Under the pieces are notes generated by a model. That model had not been told where the DNA came from. It did no database searches and saw only the letters and a program-made list of their open reading frames with translations. A DNA stretch of 30,651 bases from DROE01 sp964569865 (GTDB lineage Bacteria; Pseudomonadota; Alphaproteobacteria; Rhizobiales; Devosiaceae): assembly GCA_964569865.1 (NCBI GenBank), contig CAZMVQ010000028.1, forward strand, positions 1 through 30,651, given 5' to 3'. The translations under genes were made by a program, and so were the position numbers. Positions 14,838-22,950 of this stretch are shown one piece after another. Position 1 is the stretch's first letter. Every line of letters begins with the position of its first letter.

Positions 14838-15506
14838 ATGAGCACAGAGCTTAAAGCAAGCGCACGTGACCGGGTGGGCAAGGGGGCCGCTCGTGAACTG
14901 CGCCGTAACAATCAAATTCCGGCCGTCATCTATGGCGACAAAAAAGAACCCCTGCCTATTTCTATTCCAACTAAAGAAGTCACCATGGCAATCCATGCTG
15001 GTGGATTTTTATCAACCACAATGAATGTGGAATTAGATGGCAAAAAACACCATGTGATCCCGAGGGATTATCAGCTGGATCCGGTACGTGATTTTGTCAT
15101 GCATGTGGATTTTTTGCGCGTTGGTGCCAAGACTTCCCTGACCATCGAAGTGCCCGTGCGCTTTATCAATGAAGAAGAAAGCCCCGGCCTCAAGCGCGGC
15201 GCTGTTCTGAACATTGTTCGTCATACGGTTGAAATCAACTGTCTTGCCAGTGCAATTCCCGATGGGTTTGAAATTGATCTGACAGGTACAGAAGTCGGTG
15301 ATAGTTTGAACATCTCGATGGTTACACTGCCTGAAGGGGCGGTTCCAACCATTACCGATCGCGACTTCACCATTGCAACCATTGCAGCACCATCTGCTCT
15401 GCGTTCTGAATCCTCGGATGATGATGAAGCTGCAGAAGGCGAAGAAGGTGATGAAGAAGCCACTGAAGGCGAAGGTGGAGATAGCGACGAAGACTCCAAA
15501 GACTAG
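14838..15506 (+). CDS. rplY: 50S ribosomal protein L25/general stress protein Ctc
   Basis: L25 binds 5S rRNA in the large subunit. The 222-residue protein is the long (Ctc/TL5) form: the N-terminal 5S-binding domain has ARDRVGKGAARELRRNNQIP, VIYGDKKEP and HVDFLRVG; the second beta domain has IEVPVRFINEEESPG, GAVLNIVRHTVEI and DRDFTIATIAAP. It ends in a strongly acidic low-complexity tail (about residues 192-222, rich in Glu, Asp and Gly), common in alphaproteobacterial members. TTTGGAA precedes the ATG. A hairpin terminator follows, then pth; the prs-rplY-pth-ychF order is typical of the group. Confidence 0.96.
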   Translation: MSTELKASARDRVGKGAARELRRNNQIPAVIYGDKKEPLPISIPTKEVTMAIHAGGFLSTTMNVELDGKKHHVIPRDYQLDPVRDFVMHVDFLRVGAKTSLTIEVPVRFINEEESPGLKRGAVLNIVRHTVEINCLASAIPDGFEIDLTGTEVGDSLNISMVTLPEGAVPTITDRDFTIATIAAPSALRSESSDDDEAAEGEEGDEEATEGEGGDSDEDSKD

Positions 15507-15539
15507 TTTTTCAAAACCAGTTTAACGCATTAAAAATAT

Positions 15540-15573
15540 TAAGAGGGCGACAGTAATTGATGTGGCCCTCTTA
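15540..15573 (+). terminator. Hairpin terminator after rplY
   Basis: The arms taagagggc (15540-15548) and gccctctta (15565-15573) pair perfectly over nine bases around a 16-base loop and are followed by an AT-rich aatttta. It ends about 20 bases before the pth ATG, so pth either has readthrough supply or the hairpin attenuates transcription between the two. Confidence 0.6.
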
Positions 15574-15593
15574 AATTTTACCGGAGAAAGCCA

Positions 15594-16349
15594 ATGCACC
15601 TGATCGTTGGTCTGGGCAATCCCGGCGACCAATATGCCGCGCACCGCCACAATGTGGGTGCTATGGCTGTTGATGCTATTGCATCTGAACATAACTTCCC
15701 CCCCTTCCGCTCAAAGTTTAAGGGCCTGTTTACTGACGGGAAAATAAATTCCCAGCGTGTAATGCTGCTCAAACCACAGACATTTATGAACAATTCCGGG
15801 GAAGCGGTTTATGCGGCACTAAAATTTTACAAATTACAACCTGAAGATGTCACCGTGATCTATGATGAGCTGGACCTAAATCCCGGCAAGATTCGTGTGA
15901 AATCCGGCGGCGGCAATAATGGCCACAATGGTTTGCGCTCCATTGATCCACAAATTGGCATTGATTATCAGCGAGTGCGGATTGGCATTGGCCACCCCGG
16001 ACAAAAACAACTGGTCAATTCGCACGTCCTGTCCAATTTCCACAAGGTTGATCATCTTTGGCTAGATCCGGTACTTGCATCGATTGCCAAAAATGCCCAC
16101 CTGCTTGTAAATAAAGAGCAACCAGCCTTTATGAACAAATTGGCACTGGCGGTGCAAAAAGCCGATGATGACGTGAACGAAAGCAATGTGCCCCGGAAGA
16201 AAAAAACAGGCTCTAAAACCAGCACAAAATCCGACCCAGCATCAACTGACAAAAATTCAACTGCTGAAAAAATTTCTGGCAATAGCCAGACCGCCGAACC
16301 ATCTTCTCAATTGGCCGGACTACTGAAAAAACTATTCAACAAGGAATAA
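15594..16349 (+). CDS. pth: Peptidyl-tRNA hydrolase
   Basis: Pth releases tRNA from peptidyl-tRNAs dropped by stalled ribosomes. The catalytic core spans about residues 1-190: LIVGLGNPGDQYAAHRHNVG (catalytic His and nearby Asn), KPQTFMNNSGEAV, IYDELDLNPGKIRVKSGGG with the catalytic Asp, and GHNGLRSID with the third Asn. At 251 residues it exceeds the usual ~190-200 because of a Lys/Ser/Thr-rich tail (KKKTGSKTSTKSDPAS, ending LLKKLFNKE), a kind of extension often seen in rhizobial Pth. GGAG lies eight bases before the ATG. The ychF start follows three bases after the stop. Confidence 0.96.
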   Translation: MHLIVGLGNPGDQYAAHRHNVGAMAVDAIASEHNFPPFRSKFKGLFTDGKINSQRVMLLKPQTFMNNSGEAVYAALKFYKLQPEDVTVIYDELDLNPGKIRVKSGGGNNGHNGLRSIDPQIGIDYQRVRIGIGHPGQKQLVNSHVLSNFHKVDHLWLDPVLASIAKNAHLLVNKEQPAFMNKLALAVQKADDDVNESNVPRKKKTGSKTSTKSDPASTDKNSTAEKISGNSQTAEPSSQLAGLLKKLFNKE

Positions 16350-16352
16350 ATT

Positions 16353-17450
16353 ATGGGATTTAAGTGTGCAATTGTCGGCCTGCCAAATGTGGGTAAATCA
16401 ACACTGTTTAACGCACTGACCAGAACCGCCGCCGCCCAAGCCGCAAATTTTCCATTTTGCACCATCGAGCCCAATATTGGTGAAGTTTCGGTGCCAGATG
16501 AACGTTTGGAAATCATCGCCAAAATTGCCGAATCCAAGGAAGTTCTTCCAGCGCGCTTGAATTTTGTCGACATTGCAGGGCTGGTAAAAGGCGCTTCAAA
16601 GGGAGAAGGTCTGGGTAACCAGTTTTTGGCAAATATCCGCGAGACAGATGCCATTGCCTATGTTTTACGATGCTTTGAAAACCCCGATATCATCCATGTT
16701 AATGCCAAAATTGACCCGGTTGCCGATGCTGAAACCGTAGAAACCGAATTGATGTTGGCCGATCTTGAAAGCCTTGAAAAACGCGTTGGTGCGCTGGAGA
16801 AAAAACTGCGCGGCGGCGATAAAGAAGCCAAAATGACCATGGACCTGATCGAGCGCACAACAAAAGTGCTTGAACAGGGATTGCCCGCTCGCAAGGTTGA
16901 ACGCACGGATGACGAAGAAAAACCATTCCGGGAATTACAGCTTCTAACCTCAAAACCTGTCCTTTATGTCTGCAATGTGGATGAACAATCAGCGGCCAGC
17001 GGCAATGAAATGACCAAAAAAATCGCCAAATATGCCACCGACAACGAAGCGGTTATGGTGATTATCTGTGCTGAAATTGAAGCCGAACTTGCCCAGCTCG
17101 ATGACGAAGAACAAGCGGAATATCTTCAAACTCTAGGGTTGGAAACCGCAGGTCTGAACAAGCTTATTCAACAAGGGTATGAGCTATTGGGTCTGCAAAC
17201 CTATTTTACAGCCGGACCCAAAGAAACAAGAGCCTGGACCATTAACAAAGGCACCAAAGCCCCCGGCGCTGCCGGAGTTATTCACACCGATTTTCAACGT
17301 GGTTTCATTCGCGCCCAAACCATCGCCTATGATGACTTCGTGGCCTTTAATGGTGAACTTGGCGCCAAAGAGGCAGGCAAGGCTCGCGATGAGGGCAAAG
17401 AATATGTGGTTGCCGACGGCGATGTGATGTTGTTTAAATTTAACACTTGA
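16353..17450 (+). CDS. ychF: Ribosome-binding ATPase YchF (OBG family)
   Basis: YchF is an ATPase of the Obg superfamily that binds the ribosome and helps tune stress responses and translation initiation. The 365-residue length is normal. The P-loop is GLPNVGKST at residues 9-17, the G2 region TRTAAAQAANFPFCTIEPN, and the G3 motif DIAGLVKGASKGEGLGNQF near 73. The altered G4 motif (NVDE rather than NKxD) explains ATP preference. A coiled-coil insertion lies around 125-165, and the C-terminal TGS domain includes YFTAGPKETRAW and GVIHTDFQRGFIRA. AAGGA overlaps the pth stop, suggesting translational coupling. Confidence 0.97.
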   Translation: MGFKCAIVGLPNVGKSTLFNALTRTAAAQAANFPFCTIEPNIGEVSVPDERLEIIAKIAESKEVLPARLNFVDIAGLVKGASKGEGLGNQFLANIRETDAIAYVLRCFENPDIIHVNAKIDPVADAETVETELMLADLESLEKRVGALEKKLRGGDKEAKMTMDLIERTTKVLEQGLPARKVERTDDEEKPFRELQLLTSKPVLYVCNVDEQSAASGNEMTKKIAKYATDNEAVMVIICAEIEAELAQLDDEEQAEYLQTLGLETAGLNKLIQQGYELLGLQTYFTAGPKETRAWTINKGTKAPGAAGVIHTDFQRGFIRAQTIAYDDFVAFNGELGAKEAGKARDEGKEYVVADGDVMLFKFNT

Positions 17451-17462
17451 CGCATACGTCAA
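17447..17462. promoter_or_regulatory. Perfect palindrome overlapping the ychF stop codon
   Basis: ttgacg-cata-cgtcaa is a perfect inverted repeat with a four-base centre that includes the ychF TGA. It lies about 100 bases upstream of the first MaoC gene. Its left arm also resembles a -35 box (TTGACG), but no good -10 sits at the right distance. It may be an operator or a short terminator stem. Confidence 0.3.
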
Positions 17463-17565
17463 CTTCCTCCCTATTACGACACACAAAAACTGCCATATAG
17501 ACTGTTGTGATGGCCTCAGTTTAGTCAACTGTGGTTTTGGCCCTTGGTTTGGAGCAAAGTTTGCA

Positions 17566-18060
17566 ATGAGTAACCCGATTACTAAAGACTACACACATTT
17601 TGAAGACCTTGAAATTGGTCAAACAATAGACCTTGGAGCAACCAAGCTTACCAAAGAGATGATTATCACGTTTGCCACCGAATTTGATCCCTTCCCCTTC
17701 CATATTGACGAAGAGGCAGCAAATGCCTCGTTACTTGGTGGAATTGCAGCATCGGGCTGGCAAACCGGCGCTATCGCCCTTAAAAAACTGCTGGAAAATT
17801 TTCCAAAAAAACTCGCCTCCGCAGGTGGATTAGGATTCACCAACCTTAAATGGAAACGCCCGGTAATGGCCAATGACACAATTGGCGGCACGGTGACAAT
17901 AGCAGATCTGCGCCGTACAAAATCCAGACCGCAATGGGGAATTGTCACCTTAAATTTTGATATAACAAATCAAAAATCTCAAACCGTGATGACCATGAGT
18001 CTGGAGAATCTGGTTGATGTGCGCAACCCCGAAATAACAGATGAGGGGCACCAAAAATGA
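17566..18060 (+). CDS. MaoC family dehydratase (first of pair)
   Basis: The 164-residue protein is a single hotdog domain of the MaoC type. The active-site Asp and His of the R-hydratase motif are in FDPFPFHIDEEAA near residues 42-54, followed by GGIAASGWQTGAIALK and the strand segment LKWKRPVMANDTI. Such enzymes hydrate trans-2-enoyl-CoA or related thioesters. It overlaps the second MaoC gene by four bases (ATGA), so the two are almost certainly translated together and may form a heteromeric double-hotdog enzyme. The substrate is not evident from context; ychF upstream is unrelated in function. Confidence 0.9.
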   Translation: MSNPITKDYTHFEDLEIGQTIDLGATKLTKEMIITFATEFDPFPFHIDEEAANASLLGGIAASGWQTGAIALKKLLENFPKKLASAGGLGFTNLKWKRPVMANDTIGGTVTIADLRRTKSRPQWGIVTLNFDITNQKSQTVMTMSLENLVDVRNPEITDEGHQK

Positions 18061-18608
18061 CCCGATGGTTCGAAGACATACACCCGGACGATAAATTAGA
18101 GCTTGGTGAGCACACATTTAGTGAAGATGAAATCATCAAATATAACCTGCAATATGACAACCAGTATTTCCACACCGACCCGGAACTTGCCAAACACTCC
18201 CACTTTGGTGGCATAATCGCCTCAGGTTGGCACACAGCCCTGGTTGGCCAGAGAAAACTGGTCGACGGCTTGTTTGCTGAAGAAGCGCGCCTCAGAGCGG
18301 CTGGTGAGATGCCCGGTCTCTCTGGTCCCTCTCCCGGCATCAATAAAATGAGCTTTGTTACCCCCGTGAAACCGGGCGACACCATAAGTTTTGAATTGAA
18401 CGTGACCGATAAACGCATCAGCAAATCTTTGCCGGGCTGGGGCCTGTTGTTCAACAATATGAAGGCGGTAAATCAACGCGGAGAACTGGTTTACAGCGCC
18501 GATTATGTGGGGCTTTCAAAGTTGCGCGATTTCAAACCAAGTTTGAAACAGCGCATATTGCAATGGATAGCCAGCAAACCCGCACTGCGTAAACTATTAG
18601 GGCGCTGA
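18057..18608 (+). CDS. MaoC family dehydratase (second of pair)
   Basis: This 183-residue hotdog protein also keeps the Asp/His dyad (YDNQYFHTDPELAK near residues 38-51) and continues with HFGGIIASGWHTALVG, MSFVTPVKPGDTISF and SADYVGLSKLRDF. A basic C-terminal extension of about 20 residues (RILQWIASKPALRKLLGR) is absent from the first copy. Sequence divergence from its partner is large, so they are not a recent duplication. The four-base overlap with the first gene indicates co-translation. I infer an enoyl-CoA-hydratase-like role, with the substrate unknown. Confidence 0.9.
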   Translation: MTRWFEDIHPDDKLELGEHTFSEDEIIKYNLQYDNQYFHTDPELAKHSHFGGIIASGWHTALVGQRKLVDGLFAEEARLRAAGEMPGLSGPSPGINKMSFVTPVKPGDTISFELNVTDKRISKSLPGWGLLFNNMKAVNQRGELVYSADYVGLSKLRDFKPSLKQRILQWIASKPALRKLLGR

Positions 18609-18998
18609 CCAAGGCCGATAAAACTTCTACCAATATCTCTGCATTATTGACAAAACTGCTGGCCGACAGTTACATTCAAGGTTCAACTCCATATGAGGTC
18701 TCGACCGAAATGATCAATTGAGCGCAATTGCGGACGCCGTTTTTTTCTTCTTCAGCTTTGCTGCAAATTCTTCTCTCAATTTTGCTGCAGATTCTTATCT
18801 AAACTTCGCTGTAAGAATATGAAAATATTGAAACGATAATTCGCTTGTTGCTTGATATTTGAAGTCGCTCCTGAATTTTGCTCATCAAATAATTGGCACT
18901 CACGTACGTTTCTCGTCCCCCAAACTTCCAGAGATATTTTTTCTTAACCGATCGCCGGGAGATTTTTTTCCCGGCAAACACATCCGGAGATTGACTTC
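18609..18998. other. Gene-free stretch with degenerate 24-bp repeats and a hairpin
   Basis: I see no convincing gene in these 390 bases. A run of T7 at 18740-18746 follows a GC-rich patch and could end the MaoC transcript weakly. At 18754-18821 a 24-bp unit (agctttgctgcaaattcttc at its start) is repeated about 2.8 times with substitutions. A perfect hairpin, gccggga (18954-18960) with tcccggc (18969-18975) and a T-rich loop, lies ten bases ahead of the ribosome-binding site of the small ORF that follows. Confidence 0.5.
18754..18821. repeat. Degenerate 24-bp tandem repeat
   Basis: Copies at 18754-18777, 18778-18801 and 18802-18821 share the core ttgctgca-attctt, decaying from first to last. 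Since 24 is a multiple of three, the repeat keeps frame; on the minus strand it reads ESAAKLREEFAAKLKKKK between stop codons, like a scrap of an amphipathic helix. This may be the relic of a lost gene. Confidence 0.55.
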
Positions 18999-19157
18999 AT
19001 GCCAAAACAAATTTTTCAACGGCCACCAAAAATGCGCCAAGCTACCTGGTCAAATAAATCAGATAAGGGAGCAAAAGGTCCCCCTGCTCGTCCATCGGTT
19101 CTAAAGACCAAGACTGACAAAAAGCAGGGTTCTGATTCAACAACAAAATCTGAATAG
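18999..19157 (+). CDS. Small lysine-rich basic protein, unknown
   Basis: A 52-residue ORF starts MPKQIFQRPPKMRQATW and continues with a Lys/Ser/Gly-rich disordered-looking tail (SNKSDKGAKGPPA, KTKTDKKQ) to KSE. GGAG lies ten bases before the ATG, the frame is followed by a perfect terminator hairpin, and a hairpin stands just upstream, so expression is plausible. There is no hydrophobic segment, and cysteine is absent. The high positive charge would allow nucleic-acid or ribosome binding, but that is only a guess. I do not recognise a family. Confidence 0.5.
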   Translation: MPKQIFQRPPKMRQATWSNKSDKGAKGPPARPSVLKTKTDKKQGSDSTTKSE

Positions 19158-19208
19158 AATTTAGGGCCAGAACCTAGGGTCAGGACCTAGGCAAATACAA
19201 ATTATAAG

Positions 19209-19232
19209 GCGGTCTCAAAATAATGAGACCGC
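19209..19232. terminator. Bidirectional terminator between the small ORF and apt
   Basis: gcggtctca (19209-19217) and tgagaccgc (19224-19232) form a perfect nine-base-pair stem with a six-base loop. It lies between convergent reading frames, 15 bases past the apt stop. On the minus strand the stem is followed by CTTATAATTTG, moderately T-rich. Confidence 0.7.
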
Positions 19233-19247
19233 TGATCAATAACAAAT

Positions 19248-19781
19248 TCAGTGCCCTTCAAACGCCATAAGCGTATGAATTTTTACGTCCAGTGCACGAA
19301 GTTTTTCCGCACCGCCAATATCTGGAAGATCAATAACAAACGAAGTATATTCAACATCTGCTCCGGTTCGCCGCAACAGGTTTAGCGCTGCAATTGCTGT
19401 ACCCCCGGTAGCAATCAGATCATCCACAAGCAAAATTTTGTCACCCTTGCCAACCACGTCGGCGTGAATTTCTATGGTGTCCACCCCATATTCCAAAGCG
19501 TAATTCTGACCAATGGTTTCGCCGGGCAGCTTGCCCGATTTACGAACTGGAATAAATCCAACCCCAAGGGCAATCGCTACCCCTGCTCCAAAAATAAAGC
19601 CCCGGGCTTCAATCCCGGCCACATGGGTAATGCCAAGATCACGATGAGCATTTGCCATCTGCTCAATGCTTTGACGAAAGCCCTCCGGATTTTCAATCAG
19701 GGTGGTGATGTCACGATATAAAATTCCTTTCTTTGGATAATCAGGAATTGTGCGAACAAATGATTTAAGGTCGACAGTCAT
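19248..19781 (-). CDS. apt: Adenine phosphoribosyltransferase
   Basis: Apt salvages adenine to AMP using PRPP. The 177-residue protein has the family N-terminus (LKSFVRTIPDYPKKGILYRD), the adenine-site segment GIEARGFIFGAGVAIALG, VRKSGKLPGETI, and the PRPP-binding loop KILLVDDLIATGGTA near residue 117. GGAG lies upstream of the ATG at 19781. It follows the petABC operon on the same strand but is separated from it by a strong terminator, so it should have its own promoter in the AT-rich DNA at about 19790-19930. Confidence 0.96.
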   Translation of the reverse strand: MTVDLKSFVRTIPDYPKKGILYRDITTLIENPEGFRQSIEQMANAHRDLGITHVAGIEARGFIFGAGVAIALGVGFIPVRKSGKLPGETIGQNYALEYGVDTIEIHADVVGKGDKILLVDDLIATGGTAIAALNLLRRTGADVEYTSFVIDLPDIGGAEKLRALDVKIHTLMAFEGH

Positions 19782-19937
19782 CGAAAGCTCCAGAATAATT
19801 CAAAATGGGAATTCGTGAAGAATGATTTGCACAAACAAATGCAAATTTTTCTGCACTTGCCTCGTCTGCTAGTCAAGACAAAGGTTGAGGAATTCAACAT
19901 CTGATCAAGACATAGCGACAGTTTACCTGATTCTCAC

Positions 19938-19967
19938 AAAAAAAAGGCCGCCCCAAAAGGCGGCCTT
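19938..19967 (-). terminator. Strong intrinsic terminator of the petABC operon
   Basis: On the minus strand, aaggccgcc/ggcggcctt (arms 19959-19967 and 19944-19952) form a perfect nine-base stem with a TTTTGG loop, directly followed by a run of eight T. It lies 27 bases after the petC stop. This is a textbook Rho-independent terminator. Confidence 0.93.
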
Positions 19968-19994
19968 ATAATTGCTAGCAGATGAAAAATAAGC

Positions 19995-20834
19995 TCAATG
20001 CTTAACGTCAGACCATAGCTTGCGTTTAACCATCACCATCATTCCTGCCAGAACAAACAGGAATATCAATACCTGAAAGCCCATCTGTTTGCGAGAATTC
20101 AGGCCCGGCTCAGCCATCCACATCATAAATGCTGCTACATCTAAGGCATATTGCTCTGTAGTTTCGGGAAATTCATCTCCCTCATAATCTACCATGCCGT
20201 CAAACAATGGTGATGCCATAGCCAGAGTGCTGCCATAATAAGCATTCCAATATTGTCCTGCCGGAACCTCATAATCTTCAGGAGCGTCGGTAAAGTTCAC
20301 CAACAGATTATAAATATAGTCGGCTCCACCTTCCTGATAGGCTGTGAAATAATTCAATGCCCATGCCGGGAAACGCTGAGTAATTCCGCGAGCTTTAGCC
20401 AACAGAGAAAAATCTGGAGGAAAGGCCCCGCTATTTGCCTCCCTTGCTTCTCTAATGGTTGCAAAAGGTTCAGGCCAGATATCAGCGGGAATGGCTGCAC
20501 GTTCACCATCCTCAAGTTCAGCATCGATAATAATATATTCAGCCGCCAGTGCCTTAACCTGAGATTCAGAGAAGGATGGTCCTCCCTCTTCGCTCAAATT
20601 GCGAAACGCTATCTGTTTGGCCCCATGACAAGCAGCACAGCTTTGCTGAAACACCTGAAATCCACGTTGCAATTGATTTTTGTCATAACGACCAAAAACA
20701 CCTGCAAATGACCAATCCTGCAATTCAGCGTCAATAATCACTACCGAACTTGCCGGAACCACCAACATGGCACTTGAAATAGCAACTCCAACTGCCAGAA
20801 GAACGCTTTTGAAAAACCTGTTCATTTTATTCAT
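19995..20834 (-). CDS. petC: Cytochrome c1 subunit of the bc1 complex
   Basis: Cytochrome c1 passes electrons from the Rieske centre to soluble or membrane cytochrome c on the periplasmic side of complex III. The 279-residue precursor has a signal peptide (hydrophobic core VLLAVGVAISSAMLVV), then WSFAGVFGRYDKNQLQRGF leading to the haem c site CAACH, a PPDFSLLAKARG segment, the axial Met within TLAMASPLFDG, and a C-terminal membrane anchor (FQVLIFLFVLAGMMVM) ending in a basic tail. AGGA precedes the first ATG; a second ATG three codons on is less well spaced. It is the last gene of petABC. Confidence 0.95.
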   Translation of the reverse strand: MNKMNRFFKSVLLAVGVAISSAMLVVPASSVVIIDAELQDWSFAGVFGRYDKNQLQRGFQVFQQSCAACHGAKQIAFRNLSEEGGPSFSESQVKALAAEYIIIDAELEDGERAAIPADIWPEPFATIREAREANSGAFPPDFSLLAKARGITQRFPAWALNYFTAYQEGGADYIYNLLVNFTDAPEDYEVPAGQYWNAYYGSTLAMASPLFDGMVDYEGDEFPETTEQYALDVAAFMMWMAEPGLNSRKQMGFQVLIFLFVLAGMMVMVKRKLWSDVKH

Positions 20835-20855
20835 TTTTCCTGTCCTTCCCTTTAA

Positions 20856-22106
20856 TCACGAGCTGCCCTTGCCAAGCACACTTTCAGATATGCTGGCAGG
20901 CAACGGGTTTGGAGTTTCAATCCTTGATACAATGGGCAGGATTATCAGGAAATATCCGAAATAATATGCCGTGGCGATCTTGGAAAGCGTCGAATAAGGT
21001 TCCACCGCCAGCTGTGCACCAAGATATGTCAGCAGGAAGAAGTTGAAAATAAACAACCAGTAAAACGGTTTGAACAATGGGCGGAAAGTGCCGGAGCGGG
21101 TTTTGGACCCATCAAGCCATGGCACAAAGAACAGCACCAGGATTGATCCGCCAAAGAATATCACGCCACCAAGTTTTGCGCTGATAAACCACATATCAAA
21201 ATCAATGGCCCTCAGAATTGCATAGAAGGGCAAGAAGTACCATTCAGGAACAATATGGGCTGGAGTGATCAGCGGATCGGCAGGTTTATAATTGTCCGGG
21301 TGCCCAAGAATATCAGGGGCAAAAAATACAAACCAGGCGAAAGGAATTAAAAACACTACGATCGCCAGCAAATCTTTCATGGTGATATAGGGATGAAACG
21401 GCACCGTATCGTGGGAGGATTTAACCTCGACACCAACCGGATTATTATTGCCCGGCACATGCAATGCCCAGATATGCAGCCCCACAACCGCCGCAATAAC
21501 GAACGGCAGTAAATAGTGCAAAGAGAAGAAGCGGTTTAGCGTCGCATTATCAACTGCAAATCCGCCGCGCAGCAATTGTAGCAAAGGATCGCCAATTATC
21601 GGGATTGCCGAGAAAATATTGGTGATAACCGTTGCCGCCCAAAAGCTCATCTGTCCCCATGGAAGCACATAACCCATAAAGGATGTTGCCATCATCAAAA
21701 CGAAGATCAAAACACCCAGAAGCCACAAAACTTCGCGCGGTTCCTTATAGGAGCCATAATAGAGGCCGCGACCAATGTGCACATAAACCGCTACAAAAAA
21801 CATCGAGGCGCCAACAGCGTGGGTTGCCTGAATGATGCGACCATAATTTACGTTACGTCGAATATTTTCGACAGAATCAAATGCCAGTGCGGCATCAGGT
21901 GTATAATTCATGGCCAAAACTATACCGGTGGCAATCTGTACAACCAGCATGAAGGCAAGGATTGCCCCAAAGGTCCACCAATAGTTGAGATTTTTAGGTG
22001 TTGGAAAATCCATCAGGTGTTCTTTTGAGAACCGCATGATCGGCAGACGGGAGTCTAGCCATTTTGCAACAGGACTAGTTGGATTGTAACTGGAATGTCC
22101 AGACAT
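20856..22106 (-). CDS. petB: Cytochrome b subunit of the bc1 complex
   Basis: Cytochrome b holds the two b haems and both quinone sites of complex III. The 416-residue protein has about eight transmembrane helices. The haem-ligand histidines are in ATHAVGASMFFVAVYVHIGR and HYLLPFVIAAVVGLHIW, separated as required, with GYVLPWGQMSFWAATVI between and the Qo-site PEWYFLPFYAILRAI motif further on. The ATG at 22106 (MSGHSSYNPTSP) is chosen because AAGGGG lies ten bases upstream; an upstream in-frame TTG inside the petA end is less likely. petA ends 13 bases before, petC starts 21 bases after. Confidence 0.97.
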   Translation of the reverse strand: MSGHSSYNPTSPVAKWLDSRLPIMRFSKEHLMDFPTPKNLNYWWTFGAILAFMLVVQIATGIVLAMNYTPDAALAFDSVENIRRNVNYGRIIQATHAVGASMFFVAVYVHIGRGLYYGSYKEPREVLWLLGVLIFVLMMATSFMGYVLPWGQMSFWAATVITNIFSAIPIIGDPLLQLLRGGFAVDNATLNRFFSLHYLLPFVIAAVVGLHIWALHVPGNNNPVGVEVKSSHDTVPFHPYITMKDLLAIVVFLIPFAWFVFFAPDILGHPDNYKPADPLITPAHIVPEWYFLPFYAILRAIDFDMWFISAKLGGVIFFGGSILVLFFVPWLDGSKTRSGTFRPLFKPFYWLFIFNFFLLTYLGAQLAVEPYSTLSKIATAYYFGYFLIILPIVSRIETPNPLPASISESVLGKGSS

Positions 22107-22119
22107 CAGATGGGCCCCC

Positions 22120-22659
22120 TTAGCCAATCTTGATGAGCGTATCGCTCAAGAAATTATAATCAGGCAAAACCAAATTAAGCGGTGCCGGCCCCTTGCGAAT
22201 TCGCCCTGCTGTATCATAGTGCGATCCATGGCAAGGACAGAACCAGCCGCCAAAGTCACCCTTGGCACTTCCGCTTTTCTGTCCCGTTGGCACACAGCCC
22301 AAATGGGTGCAAATACCAATTTGCACCAACCATTGCTCCTGGCCCTCGGTTACCCGCTCCGCATCGCTTGCCGGGTCCTTTAGCTCTTCCAGAGGCACTG
22401 CCTTGGATTGAGCAATATCATCCGCAGTTCGATAGCGAATAAATATCGGTTGCCCCCGCCACATCACGGTAATCGATTCACCTTCAGCAATCGGGCTTAA
22501 ATTCACCTCAATGGTGGAAAGCGCCAATGTAGATGCATCCGGGTTCATCTGATCAATCAGCGGCCAAACGGCCACTGCAGTTCCAACGGCGCCCATAGCG
22601 CCGGTCGCAACATATAAAAAGTCGCGTTTTGTAGTATCGGTAGTTGCGTCACTCGCCAC
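22120..22659 (-). CDS. petA: Rieske iron-sulfur subunit of the bc1 complex
   Basis: The Rieske protein carries the 2Fe-2S cluster that takes the first electron from ubiquinol. The 179-residue protein has an uncleaved N-terminal anchor preceded by a twin-arginine-type region (TKRDFLYVATGAMGAVG), and the two cluster-binding boxes CTHLGC and CPCHGSHYD near residues 117 and 140, ending with KGPAPLNLVLPDY. The start is a GTG at 22659, supported by GGAG nine bases upstream. It is first in petABC, diverging from trmL across 291 bases that hold no visible gene. Confidence 0.95.
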   Translation of the reverse strand: MASDATTDTTKRDFLYVATGAMGAVGTAVAVWPLIDQMNPDASTLALSTIEVNLSPIAEGESITVMWRGQPIFIRYRTADDIAQSKAVPLEELKDPASDAERVTEGQEQWLVQIGICTHLGCVPTGQKSGSAKGDFGGWFCPCHGSHYDTAGRIRKGPAPLNLVLPDYNFLSDTLIKIG

Positions 22660-22950
22660 TTTGCCAATCTCCGCCCGATTAAAATTGTCCCAATTTCCGC
22701 CGCGCCAATGTTCAACATATCCCCATTAGCGCGCCGACCCCACCGTTCTAAATGCAGACTGGCAGATTCTTGTCTTTTGGCACCACTGTCAGCACTTGTC
22801 CAGTCTCAACAAAGATGACAAACCCCATCTGCGACACTATACCCACCTTTATTTGTATTTTCGCCGGAATTTTCCCTTGCTACAAGGTTTTCACCCGATT
22901 GACGATCTGACCGATTACTTTGAGCCTTTTTACCCGCTGGATAGAACCTG

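Noticed and set aside
442..18671. Shared 12-mer tggccgacagtt at 442-453, 459-470 and 18660-18671.
   Set aside because: Matches of 12 bases are expected by chance many times in 30 kb; flanks do not align, so no dispersed repeat is claimed.
18859..19104. Plus-strand 81-codon frame MKSLLNFAHQ...
   Set aside because: It crosses the hairpin at 18954-18975 and overlaps the 52-residue ORF, which has a proper ribosome-binding site and terminator; this frame has neither.
22660..22950. Promoter for petABC with a tatagt box (minus strand, about 22831-22836).
   Set aside because: No acceptable -35 box at 16-18 bases; a promoter must be in this region, but I cannot place it.
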